From Candidatus Mcinerneyibacteriota bacterium (GTDB lineage: Bacteria > AUK180 > JAQVHJ01), in the NCBI GenBank assembly GCA_030630935.1, contig DAOVMD010000041.1:1-12394 (forward strand): a DNA stretch of 12,394 nt, given 5' to 3'. The position numbers and the translations under genes were made by a program. The first letter of the stretch is position 1. Each line of letters begins with the position of its first letter. Under the pieces are notes generated by a model. It was given only the letters and a program-made list of their open reading frames with translations, was not told where the DNA came from and did no database searches. Shown one piece after another: positions 7,038-12,394 of the stretch.

Positions 7038-9301
7038 TTTATACCTCGTCTTTCTTTATATTCTTCCCAGGATATTAGGAGTTCCCGGCGATTTTTATCG
7101 TCAAGTGCAGAGATTAAACCTTCTTCTTCCATAACCTCAATTAATCTTGCAGCACGATTATATCCTATCTTAAGCCTGCGCTGTAAAAAGGATGCGGAAG
7201 GTTTTTTATAACTTAAAACAATTTCAATTGCATCAACATATAATTCATCATCGAGTGCTTCCTGCAGACTGAATCTACTGGAAGCATGTTCAATTTTTGC
7301 AAGTTCGAAACTTGCAAAATCCGGTTCACCCTGACCTTGCCAAAAATCAACAATCTTTCGTCTCTCTTTTTCAAATACGAATGCCGACTGAATTCTAATA
7401 GGATAGCCTTGACCGGGTGGTATGTATAACATATCACCTTTCCCGAGTAATTGCTCCGCCCCTTTCATATCAAGGATTGTTCTTGAATCCACTTTTGGAG
7501 CTACCTGGAATGCAACTCTTGCAAGGAGATTCGCTTTTATAACACCTGTTATTACATCTACTGATGGACGTTGAGTTGCAACAATTAAATGTATCCCGAC
7601 CGCGCGCGCAAGCTGTGAAATCCTGGTTATGGATTCCTCAACGTCATTTTTGGAGCTGATCATTAAATCTGCAAGCTCATCGATTATAACAACAATATAC
7701 GGCATGTGCTGGTATAACATCTTCTCCTCAACAGGAGTTTCATCAGTAAATTCCCGCTGTTTCTCAATGACTTTCTGATTGAATATCGTAATGTCCCGTG
7801 TCCCGGCATGCCCTAAACTTCTAAGACGGGAATCCATAATTCTTGTGATCTTCTTCAAAGCTTCAGCGGATTTCTTCGCTTCAACTTGAACCTTCATTAA
7901 TAGATGCGGAAGTTTTCTGTAGATTGAGAATTCAACACGTTTCGGATCAATTAAAACTAACCTGAGGTCATCGGGTGATGAATTATTAATTAAACTTAAA
8001 ATAATATTATTCATGAAAACAGATTTCCCGGACCCTGTAGTTCCTGCAATAAGAAGATGGGGCATCTCTTTTAAATTATCTATGATCGTATTACCCTCAA
8101 TATCTTTTCCTATTGAAATTGTTAAATTAGATTTCTGCTGCGACTCCAGGTACTCGGAAGATGTTATCAATTCCTTAAAATAAACAATTTGAGCTTCCGG
8201 GTTGGGTATTTCAATACCGACTGCGGTCTTACCCGGGATTGGGGCGATTACCCTAATCCTGGTTGCTTTAATTGCATAAGCAATATCATCTGCAAGCTTA
8301 GTAATACTGGATACCTTAATCCCAGGAGCAAGTTTAATTTCAAACCTGGAAATCACCGGACCCTTAACAATGTTTTCTATTCGGGCGGTTACACCAAAGT
8401 CTCTTAAACATTCAAGGAGAAGCTCGCCATTGGCCTTCAAAATATTAGTTAATTCACGACTCTGAGCTTTCTGGGGAATTTCATAAATATTTAAACCGGG
8501 AAGCTTATAATTCTTCTGTGAATCAGGTGGAGTAAATGTAACCTTAATCGGTTTCTCTTTTTTCTCTTGAACATTCTTCCTGGCTGGGGGTTCTTTAATA
8601 TCCTTTGTTGAACCCGATACTTTAATTTGGTCTGGCTTGGTTTCCTTCTTGAATTTTTCCTGCTTCTTTGCAAGGCGCTCACGAAACTTCTCTCGCTCCT
8701 TAATCTTATCTTCCTGTTTCCTTTTATCTTTTATTAACTTCTTCTCCTTTGAAGTTTCTCTTCTTTGAATCCAGAAATCCCGGAGCTTCATCAGGATCTT
8801 AGAGAAAACAATCTCTGTACTGATTATTACTGAAACGATAATTAGAAGAATAATTACCAGGTATGCTCCTAATATCCCGAAGATCTCAAAGAACTTCTGT
8901 GAAATGAATTTACCCAATAGACCAACTCTATTATAATACTCAGGGTGAGACCAAACTTTGTAATAAATCCCTAATAATGAAGATACCGAAATTAGAGTAA
9001 TCAAAAATGAAACCAATTGAAGCCAGAACTTTTTAATTGCTCTTTTAAAAAACTTATATACACCAAGATAAATTAATATTGCAGGAATCAGATAAGTTGA
9101 CCAGCCAATAAACCAGATTAGGCTGCTGGCGATTACCTTCCCTGCTTTGCCTACGATGTTCTGAATATCTCTCTCAGGATCATAAGTCACCAGAGTAATC
9201 AACATGAATATCCCTAAAAATATTAGAATTATTCCGATAAGTTCATTAAACTGCTCCTGACTAACAATCCTTTTTCCTTTCTCAGACTTATTATTCTTCA
9301 T
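7034..9301 (-). CDS. ftsK: DNA translocase FtsK
   Basis: This 755-residue septal DNA pump moves chromosome ends apart at division and promotes dimer resolution. Four membrane segments lie at about 21-40, 55-80, 93-112 and 138-162. A short, lysine/glutamate-rich linker (about 180-260) follows, far shorter than in E. coli FtsK and closer to SpoIIIE/short FtsK forms. The alpha/beta motor starts near 265; Walker A is GTTGSGKS (420-427), Walker B VVIIDELADL (537-546), and ATQRPSVDVITG lies at 575-586. The C-terminal gamma winged-helix domain (SFLQRRLKIGYNRAARLIE, 704-722) is the one that reads polar chromosome sequences (KOPS/SRS). No XerC/D gene or dif-like site is apparent in the window. ATG overlaps the uppP stop (ATGA). 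Confidence 0.97.
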   Translation of the reverse strand: MKNNKSEKGKRIVSQEQFNELIGIILIFLGIFMLITLVTYDPERDIQNIVGKAGKVIASSLIWFIGWSTYLIPAILIYLGVYKFFKRAIKKFWLQLVSFLITLISVSSLLGIYYKVWSHPEYYNRVGLLGKFISQKFFEIFGILGAYLVIILLIIVSVIISTEIVFSKILMKLRDFWIQRRETSKEKKLIKDKRKQEDKIKEREKFRERLAKKQEKFKKETKPDQIKVSGSTKDIKEPPARKNVQEKKEKPIKVTFTPPDSQKNYKLPGLNIYEIPQKAQSRELTNILKANGELLLECLRDFGVTARIENIVKGPVISRFEIKLAPGIKVSSITKLADDIAYAIKATRIRVIAPIPGKTAVGIEIPNPEAQIVYFKELITSSEYLESQQKSNLTISIGKDIEGNTIIDNLKEMPHLLIAGTTGSGKSVFMNNIILSLINNSSPDDLRLVLIDPKRVEFSIYRKLPHLLMKVQVEAKKSAEALKKITRIMDSRLRSLGHAGTRDITIFNQKVIEKQREFTDETPVEEKMLYQHMPYIVVIIDELADLMISSKNDVEESITRISQLARAVGIHLIVATQRPSVDVITGVIKANLLARVAFQVAPKVDSRTILDMKGAEQLLGKGDMLYIPPGQGYPIRIQSAFVFEKERRKIVDFWQGQGEPDFASFELAKIEHASSRFSLQEALDDELYVDAIEIVLSYKKPSASFLQRRLKIGYNRAARLIEVMEEEGLISALDDKNRRELLISWEEYKERRGIK

Positions 9302-10131
9302 AATCCAACTATACTTAAAATTATTAATAAAAAACCAAAACCAAAACAGTAATAGGAGAAGATATTTAATTTATTTTTCTTTACAACTTTTGAAAGTAAG
9401 GATACACCTACAAACCCTGCTGCAACACCGGCTGCCATCCCAGTTAAGAATATCCAAACTGCTTCATTTGTTATTTCCTGAAAATTTATATCCAGAACTG
9501 TTAATAAAGTAGCTCCTGCAATTGCGGGTATCGATAATAGAAATGAGAACTCGAATGCTTCAGTTTTATCTAAGCCCCTGAGTAAACCACCCGAGATTGT
9601 GGAGCCCGAACGCGAAATCCCCGGGATAACCGCAAAACCCTGGATCACACCAATTATAATTGCATCAAGCAAATTAAGCTTTCTATATGAATCCTGTGTC
9701 TTCCGTAAATATGGCAGCAGCATCAAACCTCCTGTTACTAATAGAAATAGCCCGATATAAATTATTCTGTTGAAAATAACTTCTTCAATGAACTCTTTAA
9801 TCATCAGCCCGATTATTGCAGTTGGTATCGACCCTATTATAATAAATAGAATCTTGTTAAACGACTCTTTATCTTCTGAGGATTTAGTTCTTTTAAAAAT
9901 AAACCTGGTAGAAATAATTAATTTTAAAAGTTGTTTCCTGAAAAAAACTATTATTACAATCAAAGTCGCGAAATGAAGAGCAACATCGAAAGAAAGACTA
10001 TATTTCTGAAAGAATAATAAATCTTTAAATAATAAATTTTGTAAAGCAGCCAGATGACCCGAGGAACTAACCGGTAAGAACTCAGTTAGCCCCTGGATTA
10101 CACCTAAGAAAACAGCAATTAAAATTAACAT
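9298..10131 (-). CDS. uppP: Undecaprenyl-diphosphatase (BacA/UppP family)
   Basis: This 277-residue polytopic inner-membrane phosphatase converts undecaprenyl diphosphate to the monophosphate, recycling the lipid carrier for peptidoglycan and O-antigen-type glycans. Overproduction in other bacteria gives bacitracin resistance. Both family signatures are intact. The first is QGLTEFLPVSSSGH (13-26) with Q13/E17 in the E/QxxxE position and H26. The second is VIQGFAVIPGISRSGST (162-178) with PGxSRSG and R174. About eight hydrophobic segments are present and length is typical (~270). It starts 9 nt after the TPR gene's stop codon and lacks a clear Shine-Dalgarno, so coupling or a leader-independent mode is possible. 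Confidence 0.97.
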   Translation of the reverse strand: MLILIAVFLGVIQGLTEFLPVSSSGHLAALQNLLFKDLLFFQKYSLSFDVALHFATLIVIIVFFRKQLLKLIISTRFIFKRTKSSEDKESFNKILFIIIGSIPTAIIGLMIKEFIEEVIFNRIIYIGLFLLVTGGLMLLPYLRKTQDSYRKLNLLDAIIIGVIQGFAVIPGISRSGSTISGGLLRGLDKTEAFEFSFLLSIPAIAGATLLTVLDINFQEITNEAVWIFLTGMAAGVAAGFVGVSLLSKVVKKNKLNIFSYYCFGFGFLLIILSIVGL

Positions 10132-10140
10132 TACATAAAT

Positions 10141-11625
10141 TTATAGTGACTTTAAAGTTTGGTCAATTTGCTTAATACGTTTATCAATTGCCTCATTTTG
10201 TGAGGTAGAGGTCGCATAAGTTTTCGCCTTTTCAAGACTCTCTTTACCCTTCTTTAAAATCTCCTTAGCTTCAGCAGGTTGTGTAGATTTCATTTTAAGA
10301 CCCAAGATAAAACGAGTATAACCAAGGTTATAATAAACCTGGAAACCATATTTTGATGGAACCTTCATCCCAGAAGCTTTAGTAAAATTCTCTTCCGCAT
10401 TCTTAAAATCCTTTTTACTGAAATAAGCATTTCCCAAATCCATATATACATAAAAATCTGCAGCACCCGCTGCAATTACTTTTTCATATAATATTATAGC
10501 TTCATCAAAATTACCTGAGGTCAATGCATCTGCAGCTTCTTGAATGAGAGCATCAGTTTGCCCCGAGGAACCTGAGGTTATTTTTGAATAATAACTTTTT
10601 GATTTTAAATGATATTCTTGTGCAAGGGAGCTGTCCCCATTGGCCTTGGCTTCTCTCTCTAATCCCTGATAACTCTTTGCTGCACCTTCGTATGCTTTCT
10701 GGAGAAGATCTTCTTTTGGTTTTGGAGTTGAATTAATAATCCTTTCAAAAATCTCAGCTGATTTTTTGTATTTCTTATTATTCAAAAACCTGACACCTAT
10801 CTGCTCTAATCTGTCATTATCAATGTCCTCAGATAAAACTTGGTCATAGATTATCAGGGCAGCATCAAAATCATTACTATCTTCAAGAATACCAGCTTTT
10901 AAAATTTTCAATTCCAAGATATCATTTGGTTTTGCGGTTGCAATCGCTTCGTCAATTGCCTTTAAAGCAGCCTTTGTGTCACCCTTATATTTATATAAGG
11001 CAGCAATCCTGGTTTGGGTCAAACCCTCGATTTTGTATTTTAAGGCTTTCAATTCATAATCAATTGCCTTATCTAAATATTGTGAATCCTTTTTCTCCGA
11101 TTCGTTATATTTTGCCTCATAAATAAGACTGAGGCTATGATATATATATGGGGTCACATGCTCGGTACCACGGTCTTTGGGAATTGCAAATATCTTGTTA
11201 AAAGTACTTATAGCAAGATCCCATTTCTGCTGTCTCTGGTAAATCGTAGCAAGACGGAAATAAACATGAGAACTCCTATTCCTCTTCATATATTTCTTCG
11301 TGAACTCTTCTGCGGTATCATAATCATTCATAAGCATATAGATATCGGTAAGCTTAGTAAATGCTTCCATATAGCCGGGATCTAAATCTAAAACTTTCTT
11401 GTAATAATTAATAGCTTCTTTTAACTCTATTGCTGCCGCATCTTCTTTTTCCTTGATCTTTGCAGGATCAGTTAAATACATTGTCTCGTTTAGAATTTCC
11501 ATACCCTTTCTATGGTGTTTATCTGCTTTCTTTAACATCTTTGCGGATAATTCACCTAATGAAAAAACATTAACCGTGAATAACGTAATGAGTAAAATGG
11601 AAATTAATAAGGTTCTATTTCGCAT
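10141..11625 (-). CDS. Secreted tetratricopeptide-repeat protein
   Basis: A 494-residue protein with a signal peptide (about 1-22, MRNRTLLISILLITLFTVNV then FS) and no lipobox cysteine, so it is probably periplasmic. The mature part is almost all helical TPR-like repeats: clear units at about 64-97, 119-148, 204-237, 240-263, 269-300, 357-389, 391-420 and 428-460, with the usual A-x-Y/F...A and D/N-P spacing. A lysine-rich helix closes the protein. No catalytic domain is seen. TPR arrays bind other proteins. The position between a ribosomal protein and envelope genes suggests an envelope-assembly scaffold, but that is inference. The start is well supported: AAGGAGG (11631-11637) stands 5 nt before ATG, 34 nt past the bS22-like stop. 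Confidence 0.9.
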   Translation of the reverse strand: MRNRTLLISILLITLFTVNVFSLGELSAKMLKKADKHHRKGMEILNETMYLTDPAKIKEKEDAAAIELKEAINYYKKVLDLDPGYMEAFTKLTDIYMLMNDYDTAEEFTKKYMKRNRSSHVYFRLATIYQRQQKWDLAISTFNKIFAIPKDRGTEHVTPYIYHSLSLIYEAKYNESEKKDSQYLDKAIDYELKALKYKIEGLTQTRIAALYKYKGDTKAALKAIDEAIATAKPNDILELKILKAGILEDSNDFDAALIIYDQVLSEDIDNDRLEQIGVRFLNNKKYKKSAEIFERIINSTPKPKEDLLQKAYEGAAKSYQGLEREAKANGDSSLAQEYHLKSKSYYSKITSGSSGQTDALIQEAADALTSGNFDEAIILYEKVIAAGAADFYVYMDLGNAYFSKKDFKNAEENFTKASGMKVPSKYGFQVYYNLGYTRFILGLKMKSTQPAEAKEILKKGKESLEKAKTYATSTSQNEAIDKRIKQIDQTLKSL

Positions 11626-11659
11626 TTCTTCCTCCTTATAGACTAGAATTACTTAAATG

Positions 11660-11752
11660 TTATTTTTTCTTTTTATGTCTATTAGCTCTTCTTCTCTTTT
11701 TCCGTTTATGCTTTTTTACTTTCATTAACTTTCTTTTTCTTCCTGATGGCAT
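11660..11752 (-). CDS. bS22/mS38-like small ribosomal protein (AURKAIP1/COX24 domain)
   Basis: A 30-residue, extremely basic protein, short enough to be missed by most gene callers. It begins MPSGRKRKLMKV and ends KKHKRKKRRRANRHKKKK. This matches the AURKAIP1/COX24 domain proteins known from Bacteroidota (MPSGKKRK...KNRHKKKK type), the mycobacterial bS22 protein and the C-terminus of mitochondrial mS38. In solved ribosomes these bind 16S rRNA of the small subunit near the decoding region. (Not to be confused with E. coli Sra, once called S22.) It is preceded by a near-perfect extended Shine-Dalgarno and a strong promoter, and is the first gene of the ten-gene operon. The SD, promoter and family match together make a chance ORF unlikely. 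Confidence 0.85.
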   Translation of the reverse strand: MPSGRKRKLMKVKKHKRKKRRRANRHKKKK

Positions 11753-11756
11753 TAAG

Positions 11757-11770
11757 TAATCACCTCCTTT
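11757..11770 (-). promoter_or_regulatory. Extended Shine-Dalgarno of the bS22-like gene
   Basis: AAAGGAGGTGATTA on the minus strand is complementary to nearly the whole single-stranded 3' tail of bacterial 16S rRNA. It ends 4 nt before ATG, leaving 10 nt between GGAGG and the start codon. It is much longer than any other ribosome binding site in the window and implies very strong initiation. Confidence 0.85.
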
Positions 11771-11791
11771 ATTGTGATTTAAAATCCATTT

Positions 11792-11820
11792 ATTATATCA
11801 TATAATATTAGGTAATTCAA
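11792..11820 (-). promoter_or_regulatory. Strong sigma70-type promoter of the ten-gene operon
   Basis: On the minus strand -35 TTGAAT (11815-11820) and -10 TATAAT (11792-11797) are separated by exactly 17 nt. The -10 is a perfect consensus, and the -35 matches TTGACA at four of six positions. Transcription should begin near 11785, giving a leader of about 33 nt before the bS22-like ATG. No riboswitch or operator fits in so short a leader. Confidence 0.75.
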
Positions 11821-11854
11821 GTAAAAAGTTAGTAATAATATATTATATAGATAT

Positions 11855-11936
11855 CAGAGAGCAGAGAACAGAGAGCAGACCCAGAACCACGCACTTCGTT
11901 AGGGTATCTGGGCTCCGGAACAGTCGTTTTATAGAT
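11855..11936. repeat. Composite palindromic repeat, copy B (second hairpin only)
   Basis: It begins with the linker CAGAGAGCAGAGAACAGAGA and continues into a hairpin at 11880-11912: CCCAGA pairs with TCTGGG and ACC with GGT, with one bulged A. The hairpin is capped by ACGCACTTCGT. It ends GGAACAGTCGTTTTATAGAT, shared almost exactly with the tail of copy A. The first hairpin of copies A and D is missing. Confidence 0.75.
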
Positions 11937-11941
11937 AGCAT

Positions 11942-12020
11942 ACAGCTGCGCTGTCGAGAACAAAGAACATACCCTGAACCACGCGCTTCGTTAGGGTTCT
12001 GGGCGTCGGAACAGTCGTTT
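11942..12020. repeat. Composite palindromic repeat, copy C
   Basis: A short first hairpin has arms ACAGC (11942-11946) and GCTGT (11950-11954) around TGC. The linker CGAGAACAAAGAACATA follows. The second hairpin (11972-12003) pairs CCCTGAACC with GGTTCTGGG with one T-T mismatch, and its loop contains CGCTTCGTTA. The tail CGGAACAGTCGTTT matches copy B. B and C lie nearly head to tail in the same orientation. Confidence 0.75.
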
Positions 12021-12090
12021 CTCAGAGAACTGATATGATGCAATATTTGCTGCTCTATCAAATATAACGATTTTGGCGGGGTTTTATTTC

Positions 12091-12215
12091 AAGAACTAAA
12101 GAACTAAAGAGTTAAAGTGTTCAATAGTTAAAATGTTAATAAATGCGTTTAAATGTTTAATCAGTTACAATAGTTCAATGGTTTAAGAGTTAATAAAACC
12201 GTTAAAGTGTTATTG
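12091..12215. repeat. Degenerate A/T-rich tandem repeat
   Basis: Imperfect repetitions of units such as GTTAAAGTGTT, GTTAAAATGTT, GTTTAAATGTTT and AGTTCAATGGTTT run for about 125 nt, preceded by two copies of AAGAACTA. There is no constant period, which suggests an old slipped-strand array. No reading frame of interest was found. Confidence 0.6.
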
Positions 12216-12226
12216 TAGAGACGTGC

Positions 12227-12328
12227 CATGTTCAAGCAACTCCGTTGCTTGAACAGAGAGCAGATAGCTGAGAACAGACCCTGTACCACTGCTTTCGCTT
12301 GGGTGCAGGGCGCGGAAACAATCGTTTT
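12227..12328. repeat. Composite palindromic repeat, copy D (most complete)
   Basis: This copy has all parts. First, an 11-bp perfect palindrome: GTTCAAGCAAC (12230-12240) and GTTGCTTGAAC (12244-12254) around TCC. Then the linker AGAGAGCAGATAGCTGAGAA, and a second hairpin (12279-12310) pairing CCCTGTACC with GGTGCAGGG with one G-U. Its minus-strand cap is GCGAAAGC. The tail is CGGAAACAATCGTTTT. Comparison with copy A shows the same flanks but arms changed at five compensated pairs. Confidence 0.8.
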
Positions 12329-12341
12329 GAAGATTAAAGTC

Positions 12342-12390
12342 CTGCGACAAGCGTAGCGCAGACGTCCCGTATGTCCATAGGACATCGGGA
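12342..12390. repeat. Pair of hairpins at the right edge
   Basis: CTGCG (12342-12346) pairs with CGCAG (12357-12361). Directly after it, TCCCG plus ATGTCC (12365-12369, 12371-12376) pair with GGACAT plus CGGGA (12380-12390), with one bulged T and the loop ATA. That gives 11 bp and the most GC-rich stem here. The element may continue past the window. If a gene lay further left on the plus strand this could serve as a terminator, but none does. Confidence 0.6.
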
Positions 12391-12394
12391 TTAA

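Larger units (their letters stand above)
11771..12394. other. Non-coding, repeat-rich region upstream of the operon
   Basis: Apart from the promoter at 11792-11820 I see no gene. The stretch contains composite palindromic repeats B (11855-11936), C (11942-12020) and D (12227-12328), a degenerate A/T tandem array (12091-12215), and two hairpins at the right edge (12342-12390). The small open frames across B/C and D on the minus strand owe their similarity to the repeat itself. Confidence 0.8.

Noticed and set aside
8491-8682. Minus-strand frame inside ftsK
   Set aside because: A shifted frame through the lysine/glutamate-rich linker of FtsK; its basic composition derives from that linker.
11137-11385. 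Plus-strand frames opposite the TPR gene
   Set aside because: All overlap the coherent TPR reading frame, lack ribosome binding sites and give no domain.
11641-11659. Attenuator or terminator between the bS22-like and TPR genes
   Set aside because: The 34-nt gap holds only the TPR gene's ribosome binding site and A/T-rich sequence; no stem of note can be formed.
11757-11791. Ribosomal-protein autoregulatory leader or riboswitch
   Set aside because: The predicted leader is only about 33 nt and mostly the extended Shine-Dalgarno; there is no room for a structured aptamer.
11843-12061. Minus-strand open frame of 72 codons
   Set aside because: It runs through repeats B and C, has no ribosome binding site, and its cysteine/serine/leucine-rich translation simply reflects the GA-rich linker. 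Similarity to the frame at 12161-12385 comes from the repeat.
11855-12328. CRISPR array
   Set aside because: Repeats are not identical, spacing is irregular, units differ in modules, and no cas gene is present.
12161-12385. Minus-strand open frame of 74 codons
   Set aside because: It spans repeat D and the A/T tandem array; no SD, no recognisable domain, and codons follow the palindromes.

Overview
The window is AT-rich chromosomal DNA from a diderm (Gram-negative type) bacterium. A LolA-like carrier, an LpxL/HtrB-type acyltransferase, UppP and a 4-TM FtsK together point to an outer membrane and a peptidoglycan wall. The phylum cannot be fixed from the sequence. The tiny bS22/mS38-like protein resembles Bacteroidota forms, and the order ftsK-lolA-rimO-pgsA-pgpA-cinA recalls deep-branching diderms such as Elusimicrobiota-like lineages. 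That resemblance is a memory-based impression, not a search result. Every credible gene lies on the minus strand.

Layout, read in transcription order from right to left. (1) 11771-12394 is non-coding and rich in repeats: composite palindromic elements (copies B, C, D), a degenerate A/T tandem repeat, and a further hairpin at the right edge. (2) A strong sigma70-type promoter (TTGAAT, 17 nt, TATAAT) leads into a ten-gene operon covering 1774-11752. The order is a 30-codon bS22/mS38-like ribosomal protein, a secreted TPR protein, uppP, ftsK, a LolA-like carrier, rimO, pgsA, pgpA, cinA and an lpxL-like acyltransferase. The genes are extremely tight: five ATGA stop/start overlaps, one 11-nt overlap and one 1-nt gap, so translational coupling is likely throughout. 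(3) 1358-1773 is a non-coding gap with a candidate terminator, competing hairpins and another composite repeat (copy A). (4) 71-1339 is a separate monocistronic gene with its own promoter. It encodes an unrecognised membrane protein with a propeller-like C-terminal half.

The operon mixes envelope construction (UppP lipid-carrier recycling, PgsA then PgpA for phosphatidylglycerol, LolA lipoprotein transport, LpxL acyl transfer) with division/chromosome segregation (FtsK), ribosome composition and modification (bS22-like, RimO) and NAD/pyridine salvage (CinA). This looks like a growth-linked housekeeping operon.

The most unusual signal is outside the genes. A family of palindromes on both sides of the operon has diverged arms that still pair perfectly. 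Each is capped, on one strand, by a C-GNA-G triloop, the class known in DNA chemistry for exceptionally stable mini-hairpins. They sit in composite elements with a GAGAGCAGA...GAACAG linker and a second, partly covarying hairpin.
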